NCBI GenBank assembly: GCA_900767955.1
Contig: CAAGBC010000029.1
Location: 1 to 64,000, forward strand
DNA: 64,000 nt
Reading direction: 5' to 3'
From: Spirochaetia bacterium
GTDB lineage: Bacteria; Spirochaetota; Spirochaetia; Treponematales; Treponemataceae
This document shows, piece by piece, positions 8,482 to 18,304 of this stretch (positions within the stretch are counted from its first letter, which is position 1; each line of letters begins with the position of its first letter). Below the pieces are notes generated by a model. The model worked only from the letters and a program-made list of their open reading frames with translations, ran no database searches and was not told the origin of the DNA. The translations under genes were made by a program, and so were the position numbers.

Positions 8482-9462
8482 TTATTTTGTATTCTTTTTT
8501 TTGTAATACAGATATGTGAATATTCCCATTAGAATTCCACCGATTATCATTAAAAAACATAATATTTGCCCTGTTGATATGTTAAGCAATGATGTGTTTG
8601 TGTAAATTGGAGCAGTTGAATCTTTTGCAATTCTGTAACCAATGTCTGCATCTGGTTCTCTAAAATATTCAATGAAGAATCTGAATACACCATATCCAAC
8701 TACATAAATTGAACTTAACATTCCGTCCCATTTTTTGTGTTTGCGTAAAAGCCAAATAATAAGCCATAAAACAATTCCTTCAAAAAACGCTTCGTATAAT
8801 TGGCTTGGATGTCTTGGGAAATTTACAAGATTCATATTTGTAATATCCATTCCGATTTTAGCAGCAAATTCTTGAACCCAAGGCTTTGAAGAAGAAAATA
8901 CTTCTGCATTTGGAAAAATTATTCCCCATGGCATTGTAGTGATTCTTCCGTATAATTCACCGTTTAAGAAATTTCCTAGTCTTCCGAATGTGTATCCTAG
9001 AGGAATTGCACAAACCATAGCATCAACCCATTTAAAAATTGGTTGCTTTCTTTTTATGCACCATACAATCATTCCTAGTAGGCCGCCAATAAATCCGCCA
9101 TGATAAGACATTCCTGCTAAGCCTGTGAATCTGCCTGAACTATCAAATGGCCAAAAAATTAACCAAGGCTTTTGTCTGTAAATTCCGCTTGTGTCGTAAA
9201 CTAACGCAGAAAAGACTCTTGCGCCAATTAATAAAAAAACAATTCCTGTTGCAATAAAACTGAATATGTCATCTTCTGTTGAAGTGTATGTTTCAGTATT
9301 TAATAAGCCTTCTTTTGAAACTTTTTTGAGCAAAAAGAACGCAGTTCCAAATGCAAATATGTACATTAATCCATACCAGCGTAATAATCCTAAAACTGGA
9401 ACATTTGGAAAAATTTCTGGGTGAATCCAAGATGGATAATTTAAATAAAGTGGTAAAAACAT
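8482..9462 (-). CDS. lgt: Prolipoprotein diacylglyceryl transferase
   Basis: This inner-membrane enzyme adds diacylglycerol to the lipobox cysteine of prolipoproteins, the first step of lipoprotein maturation. The protein of 326 residues has about seven membrane spans, the MSYHGGFIGG block near residue 137, the family signature GRLGNFLNGELYGR near residue 176, and HPSQLYEA near residue 234. It is slightly longer than average because of an extended loop between residues 195 and 225 and a C-terminal extra span. AAGGAA before the ATG is the ribosome site. Lipoprotein genes in this window (near 26 kb and 48.7 kb) are its likely substrates. Confidence 0.95.
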   Translation of the reverse strand: MFLPLYLNYPSWIHPEIFPNVPVLGLLRWYGLMYIFAFGTAFFLLKKVSKEGLLNTETYTSTEDDIFSFIATGIVFLLIGARVFSALVYDTSGIYRQKPWLIFWPFDSSGRFTGLAGMSYHGGFIGGLLGMIVWCIKRKQPIFKWVDAMVCAIPLGYTFGRLGNFLNGELYGRITTMPWGIIFPNAEVFSSSKPWVQEFAAKIGMDITNMNLVNFPRHPSQLYEAFFEGIVLWLIIWLLRKHKKWDGMLSSIYVVGYGVFRFFIEYFREPDADIGYRIAKDSTAPIYTNTSLLNISTGQILCFLMIIGGILMGIFTYLYYKKKNTK

Positions 9463-9561
9463 TTTTATTTCCTTATGAAAAAATCAATGAGTAAAACATC
9501 AGTTTTAGGAATTGATTTTTTACGCTGTTTTGCAATGAAATGAAAAACAGCATTTAATAAT

Positions 9562-9621
9562 AAAGTTTGCAACGCAAACTTTAAGATAAAAACTTACACG
9601 CTATTTTAGTGGAAGTTTTTA
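9562..9621 (-). terminator. Two hairpins between lgt and the MinD-like gene
   Basis: AAAGTTTGC/GCAAACTTT (9562-9582) and TAAAAACTT/AAGTTTTTA (9587-9621) are perfect nine-base-pair stems just past the stop of the minus-strand ATPase gene. The second sits about 19 bases from the stop and is the better terminator candidate. U-runs are short, so efficiency is uncertain. Confidence 0.45.
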
Positions 9622-9639
9622 TCCCTTAATTTACTGTTT

Positions 9640-10785
9640 TTATAATTTAAAACCTTGTTGTGCCGCTTTTACTATTTTTGATTTTAGTAACAGATTTTCT
9701 TTGCGAAGTTGAGTTAATTCGTATTGTTGAGTTTTTATCATTTCTACTAATTCACCAATAGAAAGTTGTCCGCTACCAACTAAATCATCAATTCCAGACA
9801 GTTTTAAGCCATAATCTTCATTTGCTTCTTCTTCTGCCATTTGGAATGTGGAATCAGAATCAATATATTCAGTAAACGCTTTGTCAAATTGACGAGGTTC
9901 TGCGGTAATAATTTTTTCTGCAATGCGATAAATTGCCTGTGAAAGTACAGAACGAGGTTTGTAAATAATCACTGGAAGACGGGAAGCAAGTGCTTTGTCT
10001 TGTAATTGGTCACGATACATAATCCCTAGGTGTTCAAGTTCAAGACCAAGGTAATGACTACATGAATTGCGAATGCGTTGTGCTCTGTCTGCATCTTTTG
10101 GGTCGTCAATCATATTCATGATTAATCTAGGTCTAAATTGTTGCATTCTGGCAATAAATAATGCTGTATTTTGTGGATCAATTTGTTTTAGTGATTCGAT
10201 TAATTTTGGAATATATAAACCCTTCATTGCAGTAGAGTCTTTTTTTAAGTTTTCCAAAAATGCGTGACCTGGGGTTCCTCTTTTGAAAGTTGTATACATC
10301 AATCGGAACACAGCATTTTTTAGGAACAGATATCCATCAAGTGTTGCTGTTACTGTTGGAGCTGTAACAAGAATTCCTTGTGGAGATTGCAAAAACATAT
10401 CAAGAATTATTTGATGTGTTCCTGCGCCTAAGTCTAAAATTATAAAATCAGCATCAATACTGTGGAAATTACGAAGTAACTTTGTTTTTTGTTGTGCTTT
10501 GATTGATGTTAAACCTGGAATTTGACTGTCGCCTGCAATGAAACTTACATTTTCATATTCAGTAGGTTCAATAATACTTCTAAAGTCACTTTTGTCTGTA
10601 AGATAAGTTCCAATACTTTGATTTTTTACATTGTGACCAATAGCAAGATGTAAGTTTGACGCACCTAAGTCTAAGTCAACAAGAACTACTTTTTTACCTG
10701 CCTGTCCTAAGGCAATTGCTAAGTTAGCGGATAAAAGGCTTTTTCCAACTCCACCTTTTCCGCTGGCAACTGGAATTATTTGCAT
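9640..10785 (-). CDS. ParA/MinD-family ATPase (FleN/MinD-like)
   Basis: This is a cytoplasmic P-loop ATPase of the ParA/MinD/Mrp superfamily. The deviant Walker A motif GKGGVGKS is at residues 9-16, followed by NLAIALGQAGKKVVLVDLDLGASNLH and switch II IILDLGAGTHQ near residue 116. In residues 140-200 it has an insertion typical of long MinD/FlhG-like proteins in spirochaetes. The C-terminal 80 residues are acidic and then helical (LVEMIKTQQYELTQLRKENLLLK), which looks like a coiled coil or membrane-binding tail. Its role (flagellar placement, division or other positioning) cannot be read from context. The start has no Shine-Dalgarno. An extended -10 box six bases upstream implies a leaderless transcript. 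Confidence 0.85.
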   Translation of the reverse strand: MQIIPVASGKGGVGKSLLSANLAIALGQAGKKVVLVDLDLGASNLHLAIGHNVKNQSIGTYLTDKSDFRSIIEPTEYENVSFIAGDSQIPGLTSIKAQQKTKLLRNFHSIDADFIILDLGAGTHQIILDMFLQSPQGILVTAPTVTATLDGYLFLKNAVFRLMYTTFKRGTPGHAFLENLKKDSTAMKGLYIPKLIESLKQIDPQNTALFIARMQQFRPRLIMNMIDDPKDADRAQRIRNSCSHYLGLELEHLGIMYRDQLQDKALASRLPVIIYKPRSVLSQAIYRIAEKIITAEPRQFDKAFTEYIDSDSTFQMAEEEANEDYGLKLSGIDDLVGSGQLSIGELVEMIKTQQYELTQLRKENLLLKSKIVKAAQQGFKL

Positions 10786-10820
10786 ACAATTATTATATCA
10801 TAATTTAACACAGAAAAGAA
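10786..10820 (-). promoter_or_regulatory. Promoter of the MinD-like gene (leaderless start)
   Basis: On the minus strand TGATATAAT is an extended -10 element. Its TATAAT occupies 10792-10797, six bases before the ATG. The -35 region (TTCTTT at 10815-10820) is poor, as is common with extended -10 promoters. Transcription would begin at or next to the start codon. Confidence 0.55.
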
Positions 10821-11126
10821 GAGAATTTTGCTTTTTGCCAATGGGTGGATGGTGTGAATTTTTTTTGGTGATTGGAGGAACTGCGAAGCAGTCCACCGCA
10901 AGAGGAAAGAAGTGACGATGAGGAGGATGAGCGGATAGCGAATTCCGGAATGAGCAAAGACCTAAAAATTGTGAATTGATATGATAAAAAAAAACTTAAA
11001 GCTTACTAAATTTTTTTCATAAAATTTAATTTTTTTTCTAAAAAATATTTTCTTTTCTATTTATAAAGTGTATACTTTGCACATCCGAAATTTGGATTTT
11101 GTATTTTCTCTTTAGGGGTACAATTT
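10821..11126 (+). promoter_or_regulatory. Intergenic region upstream of gdhA
   Basis: About 300 bases lie between two divergent genes. A GC-richer island at 10870-10970 contains the hairpin ACTGC-gaa-GCAGT and purine-rich sequence, resembling the intergenic islands near 13.9 kb and 62.7 kb. Nearer gdhA, TATACT at 11071-11076 is a plausible -10 with a weak -35, followed by an ATCC/GGAT hairpin in the leader. I see no open frame worth calling. Confidence 0.35.
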
Positions 11127-12470
<1,344 letters not shown>

Positions 12471-12499
12471 TTCTACTTTTTGTTGAGTAATTAGTATGA

Positions 12500-12537
12500 G
12501 CCTGTAAAATGCGTTTTGTGTTTTGCAGGCTTTTTTG
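12500..12537 (+). terminator. Intrinsic terminator after gdhA
   Basis: GCCTGTAAAA and TTTTGCAGGC form a stem with one mismatch around an 11-base loop, followed by TTTTTT. Confidence 0.85.
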
Positions 12538-12562
12538 TTTTTAAACAAAAATCTTGTGTGTA

Positions 12563-12591
12563 TTGAAAAATCGTTTATTTTGTTCTATTGT
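12563..12591 (+). promoter_or_regulatory. Promoter of purH (leaderless start)
   Basis: TTGAAA at 12563-12568 and TATTGT at 12586-12591 are 17 bases apart. The -10 ends six bases before the ATG at 12598 and no Shine-Dalgarno is present, so the transcript should start at the initiation codon. Confidence 0.5.
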
Positions 12592-12597
12592 ATAGAT

Positions 12598-13770
12598 ATG
12601 AAAGAATTACAACTTAAATACGGGTGTAACCCAAATCAAAAACCTGCTCGGGTTTATATGGAAAATGGTGAACTTCCAATTACTGTTTTAAACGGAAATC
12701 CTGGATATATTAATTTACTTGATGCTTTAAATGGTTGGCAACTTGTTCGTGAATTGAAAATTGCAACTGGTTTGCCTGCTGCTACTTCTTTTAAGCATGT
12801 TTCTCCTGCTGGTGCTGCTGTTGGGCTTCCTCTTTCTGAAACTCTTAAACAGATTTATTTTACTGGGGATGTAGAACTTACTCCTATGGCTTGTGCTTAT
12901 GCAAGAGCTAGAGGCGCTGATAGAATGTCTTCTTTTGGTGATTTTATTTCTCTTTCTGATGAATGTGATAAAGCTACTGCTCAGTTAATTGCTAAAGAAG
13001 TTTCTGATGGTATTATTGCTCCTTCTTATAGTAATGAAGCTTTGGAAATCTTAAAAGCTAAGAAAAAAGGAAATTATTGTGTTATTCAAATTGATCCAAA
13101 TTATGTTCCTGCTGAATTAGAAAGTAAACAGGTTTTTGGTATCACTTTTGAACAAGGTCATAACTTCCTTGATATTAACGAAAGTTGTCTTGAAAATATT
13201 GTTACTAAAAATAAATCTTTATCTGAAGATGATAAACGCAATCTTGTTATTTCTTTGATTGTTCTTAAATATACTCAATCTAATAGTGTTTGTTATGTAA
13301 AAGACGGTCAGGCAATTGGTATTGGTGCTGGTCAGCAGAGTCGCGTTCATTGTACTCGTTTGGCTGGTCAGAAAGCTGATAACTGGTGGTTGCGTCAATG
13401 TCCAAAAGTTTTGGAACTTGATTTTGTTGATGGAATTAAACGCGCTGATAGAGATAACGCTATTGATGTTTATATTGGCGATGAATATATGGATGTTCTT
13501 GAAGAAGGTAAATGGCAGAATATCTTTAAGACTAAGCCTTCTGTATTCACTAAGGAAGAAAAACTTGCTTGGATTGCAAAAAATACTAATGTTGCTATTG
13601 GTTCTGATGCATTCTTCCCATTTGGTGATAACATTGAAAGAGCAAAAAAATCTGGTGTAACAGTTATTGCACAGCCAGGTGGTTCTGTTCGTGATGATAA
13701 TGTAATTGCTGCATGTGATTCTTATGACATGGTTATGGCATTTACAGGAATAAGATTGTTCCATCACTAA
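12598..13770 (+). CDS. purH: Stand-alone AICAR formyltransferase (PurH C-terminal domain type)
   Basis: This protein catalyses formylation of AICAR with 10-formyl-tetrahydrofolate, the ninth step of purine synthesis. It has 390 residues and contains only the transformylase part: SFKHVSPAGAA near residue 64 (the catalytic Lys-His), GIGAGQQSRVHC near residue 239 and FFPFGDNIERA near residue 340. The N-terminal IMP cyclohydrolase domain of the usual bifunctional PurH (about 520 residues) is absent. This short form is known in some clostridia and spirochaetes. The ATG at 12598 matches the start of family similarity; upstream in-frame sequence runs through the gdhA terminator and is not coding. 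The 10-formyl-THF would come from the FolD pathway encoded near 27 kb. Confidence 0.88.
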   Translation: MKELQLKYGCNPNQKPARVYMENGELPITVLNGNPGYINLLDALNGWQLVRELKIATGLPAATSFKHVSPAGAAVGLPLSETLKQIYFTGDVELTPMACAYARARGADRMSSFGDFISLSDECDKATAQLIAKEVSDGIIAPSYSNEALEILKAKKKGNYCVIQIDPNYVPAELESKQVFGITFEQGHNFLDINESCLENIVTKNKSLSEDDKRNLVISLIVLKYTQSNSVCYVKDGQAIGIGAGQQSRVHCTRLAGQKADNWWLRQCPKVLELDFVDGIKRADRDNAIDVYIGDEYMDVLEEGKWQNIFKTKPSVFTKEEKLAWIAKNTNVAIGSDAFFPFGDNIERAKKSGVTVIAQPGGSVRDDNVIAACDSYDMVMAFTGIRLFHH

Positions 13771-13778
13771 GATTTGTG

Positions 13779-13817
13779 AAAATCTGTTCTTGTGTATACG
13801 GGAACAGATTTTTTTTA
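13779..13817 (+). terminator. Intrinsic terminator after purH
   Basis: AAAATCTGTTC and GAACAGATTTT form an 11-base-pair stem followed by a T run. Confidence 0.88.
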
Positions 13818-14068
13818 TTTAGGGTTTAATACAAACCCTAAAAACGGCCGAGTCAAGGCCTTGAGCAAAGCGTGCCTTGACCGGACGTATTTTGTGATGA
13901 TGTTGCCCTTGTGGTTTTAGGAGATAAAATCGAAAATCTGTTAAAAAACAATGTGTCTAGCATTGTTTTAAGATTTACGGTTTGAGTCTCCTAGGAGAGG
14001 GGGTAGCGGAAGACTTGGGCTGAAGCGAGGGGGAGACTTACCCCTTTTTATTTTTACAGAGGATTAAT
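13818..14068 (+). promoter_or_regulatory. Structured leader upstream of argC
   Basis: The 250-base spacer is packed with hairpins. They are TAGGGTTT/AAACCCTA near 13822-13842, TCAAGGC/GCCTTGA near 13854-13881, AAAACAATG/CATTGTTTT at 13945-13969, and AGGGG/CCCCT followed by TTTT at 14028-14049. The last looks like a weak intrinsic terminator about 20 bases before argC, so premature termination is possible. I find no convincing leader peptide and no known riboswitch class. Confidence 0.4.
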
Positions 14069-15016
14069 ATGAGTGTTAAGATTTTTATTGATGGAAAAGA
14101 AGGAACTACTGGTCTTAAGATTTTTGAAAGATTTGCGAATCGTAGTGATATTGAAATTATGCAAATTGACGAAGCTAAACGCAAAGATGTTGATGAACGC
14201 AAGAAATTTATTAATGAATCTGATTTTACTTTTTTGTGTTTGCCTGATGATGCTGCGCGTGAATCTGTAAGTTTGTGTACTAATCCTAATACTAGAATTA
14301 TTGACGCTTCTACGGCTCATCGTACTAATCCTGATTGGAATTATGGGTTTCCGGAGCTTTCTGGGGATTTTAGAAAGGGAATTGAAGTTTCTAAGCGTGT
14401 TGCAGTTCCTGGTTGTTATGCTAGCGGTTTTGTGGCTTTAGGGTATCCTTTGGTGGCTTCTGGAATTATGGGAAGTGATTATCCGGTGGTGATTCACGCT
14501 GTTTCTGGTTATTCTGGCGCTGGAAAAAAAGCAATTGCTCAATATGAAGATGCTGGACGCAATGTGGAACTTGATTCTCCTCGTTTGTATGCGTTGACTC
14601 AGCAACATAAGCATTTGCCTGAAATGAAAAAGGTTGCAGGGCTTGATTTTGAACCAATTTTTAATCCTTATATTTGTGATTATATTCAGGGAATGTCTGT
14701 TACTGTTGGGCTTCATTCTCGTCTTTTGAATAAAAAGGTTTCAGCTCGTGATGTTTGGGAAATGATGGCTCAGCATTATGAAGGTAGCAATTTTGTGAAA
14801 GTGTGTGGCTTTATGGGTGAAGGCGTTTTGACTGAACAGTTTATTGCCGCTAATACTTTGGCTGGAACTAATAATATGCAGATTTTTGTTTACGGCAATG
14901 ATGATAGAATTATGCTTACTTCTCGCTTTGATAATTTAGGAAAAGGTGCTAGTGGAGCTGCTGTTCAATGTTTGAATATTATGATGGGAATTGATGAAAC
15001 AACTGGATTGATTTAA
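14069..15016 (+). CDS. argC: N-acetyl-gamma-glutamyl-phosphate reductase, short type
   Basis: This is the NADPH-dependent third step of arginine/ornithine synthesis. The 315-residue protein matches the short ArgC type: VKIFIDGKEGTTGLKIFERF at the N-terminus and FLCLPDDAARESV near residue 55. DASTAHRTNPDWNYGFPEL is near residue 75 and the catalytic cysteine lies in VAVPGCYASG near residue 115. It stands alone between a structured leader and a terminator, with GAGG as ribosome site. Other arg genes are not in the window. Confidence 0.93.
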   Translation: MSVKIFIDGKEGTTGLKIFERFANRSDIEIMQIDEAKRKDVDERKKFINESDFTFLCLPDDAARESVSLCTNPNTRIIDASTAHRTNPDWNYGFPELSGDFRKGIEVSKRVAVPGCYASGFVALGYPLVASGIMGSDYPVVIHAVSGYSGAGKKAIAQYEDAGRNVELDSPRLYALTQQHKHLPEMKKVAGLDFEPIFNPYICDYIQGMSVTVGLHSRLLNKKVSARDVWEMMAQHYEGSNFVKVCGFMGEGVLTEQFIAANTLAGTNNMQIFVYGNDDRIMLTSRFDNLGKGASGAAVQCLNIMMGIDETTGLI

Positions 15017-15049
15017 TTATTTGTTTTTTGTATTTTGGTAAAGGTTTGG

Positions 15050-15134
15050 CCACACGGATTTATTCGTAGCTAACGCTACTCACTTTTTTTTGTGAATGTC
15101 GTTAGTTATGAGTAAAAGCGTGTGGTTTTTTTTA
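15050..15134. terminator. Long bidirectional hairpin containing repeat module A
   Basis: CCACACG at 15050-15056 pairs with CGTGTGG at 15120-15126. Nested inside are CTAACG/CGTTAG and TCAC/GTGA around a T8 loop. A T run follows on the plus strand, so this can end the argC transcript. On the minus strand it lies just past the decarboxylase stop. Its left arm is the same CCACACGG...GCTACTCACTT module found at five other places between 47.9 and 53.9 kb. Only this copy keeps a matching right arm. Confidence 0.7.
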
Positions 15135-15135
15135 A

Positions 15136-16596
15136 TTAATTTTCTTCTGTTTCTTTTGAAAGTGTTAAAATCAAATCTATTAATGAATCAAGTTTTTCGT
15201 GAGTCATTAATGGATTTAATAATGTGAATTTTAAGCATACATGTCCGTTGCTTACTGTTTGACCAATTACGACTCCGTGATTGTGCAATAACTGGCGGCG
15301 GACTTTTTTATTTATTTCGTCTGTGTTTTCTGTTTTTTCGGAAATGTAACGGAATACAACAGAACTGATTTCTGGTTTTGTAATTACTTCAAAATTTTTG
15401 TCGTTACTTAATTGTTGATAGAAATATTGTGCGTTGGACATGCTTGTTGTAATGATTTTTGACCAACCGTCTTTTCCGCGGATTTGGAAGGACATCCATA
15501 CTTTTAATGCGTCAAATCTTCTTGTTGTTTGTAAAGATTTGTCTACAAGGTTTGTGTATCCGTCTTCTTCGTCTTCTTCTCTGTTTAGGTAATCTGCGTG
15601 AATTGTTAATGCATCAAAGGTGGAACCGTCTTTTACTAAAACTGCGCTACAACTGATTGGAAGAAGGAACATTTTGTGGAAATCTACTGTGATTGAATTA
15701 CAAAGGTTGATTCCATCAAGTCTGTGTTTGTATTCTTCTGAAAGAATTACGCCACTTCCGTATGCTGCATCTGCGTGAAGCCACATGTTGTGTTTTTTAC
15801 ATAATTCTGAAATTTCTTTTATTGAATCGATGCTTCCGAAGTCTGTTGTTCCTACTGTTGCAACTGCAAGGAATGGAATATTACCTTCTTCTATATCTTT
15901 TTGAATTAACTGCTTAAGAATTGTAATATCCATTCGTTTTTTATCATCAACTGGAACTTTTACAACGCTTTGATAGCCTAATCCTAATATGTGAGCGGAT
16001 TTTTCCATGCTGAAGTGACTTATTTCGCTTGTGTACATTCTTAGCTTTTGGAAATTCTGTGGTAATCCGTATTTTTTTACATCGAATTTTAGTATTTCGT
16101 TGCAGAACCAGTCTCTTGCAAGAATAATTGCTGTTTGATTTGATTGGGAACCACCACTTGTGAAAACTCCGTCTGCTTTTTCGTCGTATCCGTAAAGTTT
16201 GCAAAGATGATTTATCACTTCAACTTCGATTTCTGTTGCAACTGGAGCTTGATCCCAAGAATCCATTGATTGATTGAATGTAGAAATTATTATTTCGCTT
16301 GCAATGCTTTCTAATGTTGCAGGACTGTGAAGGTGTGGCATGTAATCTGTGGAAGATGTTCTTAAAAGGTTTGGAAGTATTTTTTCTTTTGTCATTTCAA
16401 GAACTTTTTGCCAGCCTAAACCTTGTTCTGGAAGAATTGTTTCGCTTTTGATAAGGGCTTGTAATTCTTGAGGTGTTGGCCCTGAATAAGCTGTAGATGC
16501 GTTGAATGAATCAGCAACGGCTTGAACTGTTTGATTCATTATTTGTTTATATTCTGTTTTTGTTTCTTCTGAATTTGTAAGGAATAAGTTTTTCAT
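15136..16596 (-). CDS. ddc: PLP-dependent decarboxylase, probable L-2,4-diaminobutyrate decarboxylase
   Basis: This group II pyridoxal-phosphate decarboxylase would convert L-2,4-diaminobutyrate to 1,3-diaminopropane. The protein has about 486 residues. It shows YMPHLHSPATLESIASE near residue 70, the FTSGGSQSNQTAIILAR cofactor loop near residue 143, WLHADAAYGSGVIL near residue 245, and the PLP lysine in SITVDFHKMFLLP near residue 285. The group also includes aromatic amino acid and glutamate decarboxylases. The diaminobutyrate assignment rests on the aminotransferase just upstream on the same strand. The ATG at 16596 is preferred over one 72 bases further out, because a TATAGT -10 box lies six bases before it and there is no Shine-Dalgarno. 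Confidence 0.82.
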   Translation of the reverse strand: MKNLFLTNSEETKTEYKQIMNQTVQAVADSFNASTAYSGPTPQELQALIKSETILPEQGLGWQKVLEMTKEKILPNLLRTSSTDYMPHLHSPATLESIASEIIISTFNQSMDSWDQAPVATEIEVEVINHLCKLYGYDEKADGVFTSGGSQSNQTAIILARDWFCNEILKFDVKKYGLPQNFQKLRMYTSEISHFSMEKSAHILGLGYQSVVKVPVDDKKRMDITILKQLIQKDIEEGNIPFLAVATVGTTDFGSIDSIKEISELCKKHNMWLHADAAYGSGVILSEEYKHRLDGINLCNSITVDFHKMFLLPISCSAVLVKDGSTFDALTIHADYLNREEDEEDGYTNLVDKSLQTTRRFDALKVWMSFQIRGKDGWSKIITTSMSNAQYFYQQLSNDKNFEVITKPEISSVVFRYISEKTENTDEINKKVRRQLLHNHGVVIGQTVSNGHVCLKFTLLNPLMTHEKLDSLIDLILTLSKETEEN

Positions 16597-16631
16597 AGTG
16601 AAACTATAATATATTTTTTGAATGGGTGCAA
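16597..16631 (-). promoter_or_regulatory. Promoter of the decarboxylase gene (leaderless start)
   Basis: On the minus strand TTGCAC (16626-16631) and TATAGT (16603-16608) are 17 bases apart. The -10 ends six bases from the ATG. The gene therefore has its own promoter downstream of the aminotransferase terminator. Confidence 0.5.
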
Positions 16632-16652
16632 TGTTATTAAAGTGGGTTAAAC

Positions 16653-16690
16653 AAAAAGGGCTGTTCAAGTTTGTCTTTGAACAGCCTTTT
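16653..16690 (-). terminator. Terminator between aminotransferase and decarboxylase genes
   Basis: GGCTGTTCAA and TTGAACAGCC form a stem with a short loop. Read on the minus strand it ends in a T run just past the aminotransferase stop. Confidence 0.85.
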
Positions 16691-16696
16691 ATAAGG

Positions 16697-18049
16697 TTAT
16701 TTATATTCTTTATCTACTGCAATTACTGCTTTTTCAAAAACATCCATTGCAATTTTTATTTCGTCATCTGTTATGTTTAATGCACATAAACAACGCATTA
16801 CGGAACCGTTTCTTCCACCTTTTTCCATAACTACTTTGTTTTCAAAGCATAACTTTTGAACTTTTGCAGCAATTTCGCCACATGCTGGTAAGGAACCTAA
16901 TAAATCAGGTGTTCCCTTTGGATTTACAAACTCTGTTCCAATCATAAGACCTTTTGCTCTTATGTCTCCAATAATTGAAACTTTGTTTTTAAGTGCTTGT
17001 AGGCGTTCTTCAATCATCTTTCCTTTGCGAATAACATCTGCAAGGAAGTCAGGATTTGAAACACGGTTTAGAACTATTGTTCCAGCTTTCATTGCAAGTT
17101 GGTTGCCTCTGAAAGTTCCTGCGTGAGCACCTTGTGTCCAAATATCAAGTTTTTTGTTGTAAATAACAACTGATAATGGCTGTGAACCACCAATTGCTTT
17201 TGATGCAAGAATTACATCTGGAACGATATCTGCATATTCAAATGCAAATAATTTTCCAGAACGTCCCATTCCACACTGAATTTCATCTACAATCATTGGA
17301 ATATCTAATTCTTGTGTAACTCTTCTGATTGTCTGTAAGAATTCAATAGGTGCTGGAACAACTCCGCCTTCACCTTGAATTGGTTCAAGAATAACTGCAG
17401 CAGGTTTTGTAATTCCGCTTTCTGGGTCTTTTAATGTGCGTTCAAAATATGCACAAGCTGCCTTTACTCCTGCTTCTCCGCCTAATCCAAATGGACATCT
17501 GTATGAATATGGATAAGGGAAAAAGTGAACTTCTGGCATAAGTCCGTTTACTTTATTTTTAGCTCCTAGATTTCCTGTACAAGCTAAAGCTCCATGGCCC
17601 ATTCCATGGTAACCACCACCAAATGCGATTATTGATGTTCTTCCTGTTGCTGTTTTACACAATTTTAGTGCAGCATCAGTAGCATCTGTTCCGCTTGGTG
17701 AACAAAACTGAATTTTAGCATTGTCTGCTAATTCTTTTGGAAGATGAGATAACAATGTATGAACAAACTCATCTTTCACAGGTGTTGTTAAATCAAGGGT
17801 GTGTAGTGGTGCATCACTTGTAAGCATTTCTACCATAGCTTGATTTACTTCAGGGTCGTTATGACCAAGTGCAAGAGTTCCTGCTCCGCACAAAAAATCC
17901 AGATATTTGTTTCCTTCTATGTCTTCAACCCAAGACCCTTTAGCTTTTGCTAATGCAAATGGAAATTTGCGTGGGTAACTGCGGGCATTAGATTCAGTGG
18001 AATCCTGTCTGGTAATGTAATACTGATTGGTGCCCTTTTTTTCAAGCAT
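16697..18049 (-). CDS. dat: Diaminobutyrate-2-oxoglutarate aminotransferase
   Basis: This class III PLP aminotransferase transfers an amino group from glutamate to aspartate semialdehyde, giving L-2,4-diaminobutyrate. The 450-residue protein starts NARSYPRKFPFALAKAKG, typical of DABA aminotransferases (EctB/Dat). It has FCSPSGTDATDAALK near residue 110, GGYHGMGHGALACTG near residue 145, VDEIQCGMGRSGKLFAFE near residue 255 and the PLP lysine in ILASKAIGG near residue 280. The HAGTFRGNQLAMKAG stretch is also diagnostic. GGAGA precedes the ATG. With the decarboxylase downstream it makes 1,3-diaminopropane. No ectA or ectC is present, so ectoine synthesis is unlikely. Confidence 0.88.
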   Translation of the reverse strand: MLEKKGTNQYYITRQDSTESNARSYPRKFPFALAKAKGSWVEDIEGNKYLDFLCGAGTLALGHNDPEVNQAMVEMLTSDAPLHTLDLTTPVKDEFVHTLLSHLPKELADNAKIQFCSPSGTDATDAALKLCKTATGRTSIIAFGGGYHGMGHGALACTGNLGAKNKVNGLMPEVHFFPYPYSYRCPFGLGGEAGVKAACAYFERTLKDPESGITKPAAVILEPIQGEGGVVPAPIEFLQTIRRVTQELDIPMIVDEIQCGMGRSGKLFAFEYADIVPDVILASKAIGGSQPLSVVIYNKKLDIWTQGAHAGTFRGNQLAMKAGTIVLNRVSNPDFLADVIRKGKMIEERLQALKNKVSIIGDIRAKGLMIGTEFVNPKGTPDLLGSLPACGEIAAKVQKLCFENKVVMEKGGRNGSVMRCLCALNITDDEIKIAMDVFEKAVIAVDKEYK

Positions 18050-18137
18050 CGACGTTCTCCATTACTTGTAGCTTTTGCTACGGGATAACCAAATCTGTCA
18101 ACGGCAGGTATATTAGGTGTAACTATGACTTTACACC
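18050..18137 (-). promoter_or_regulatory. Leader with two hairpins upstream of dat
   Basis: On the minus strand GGTGTAA/TTACACC (18116-18137) and GTAGC/GCTAC around a four-base loop (18068-18081) precede the ribosome site. The second hairpin ends about ten bases before it. The segment between them is conserved-looking but matches no riboswitch class I know. Confidence 0.3.
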
Positions 18138-18232
18138 ATAAAAGAGTTTGGGGCAATGGCTTATAGATTTTTTTTGCAAAAATGTACTATAAAATATTGA
18201 TTGCCTTATGTAAATTAAAAGTATAAACTTGG

Positions 18233-18269
18233 TTTATCTAATTAGTTTGATTGAAAATTATTAGATAAA
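18233..18269. promoter_or_regulatory. Inverted repeat upstream of cysK
   Basis: TTTATCTAAT (18233-18242) and ATTAGATAAA (18260-18269) are perfect inverted repeats separated by 17 bases, 35 bases before the cysK start. It could be a regulator site or a leader hairpin. Confidence 0.4.
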
Positions 18270-18304
18270 ATATTGTTTTTAATTTTTTTTATATGGATGG
18301 TTTT

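Noticed and set aside
13219..13767. 182-codon minus-strand frame opposite purH
   Set aside because: It has no family features and no ribosome site, and purH is unmistakable on the plus strand.
16697..18049. Ectoine synthesis because of the EctB-like aminotransferase
   Set aside because: No ectA or ectC nearby; the neighbour is a decarboxylase, which points to 1,3-diaminopropane.
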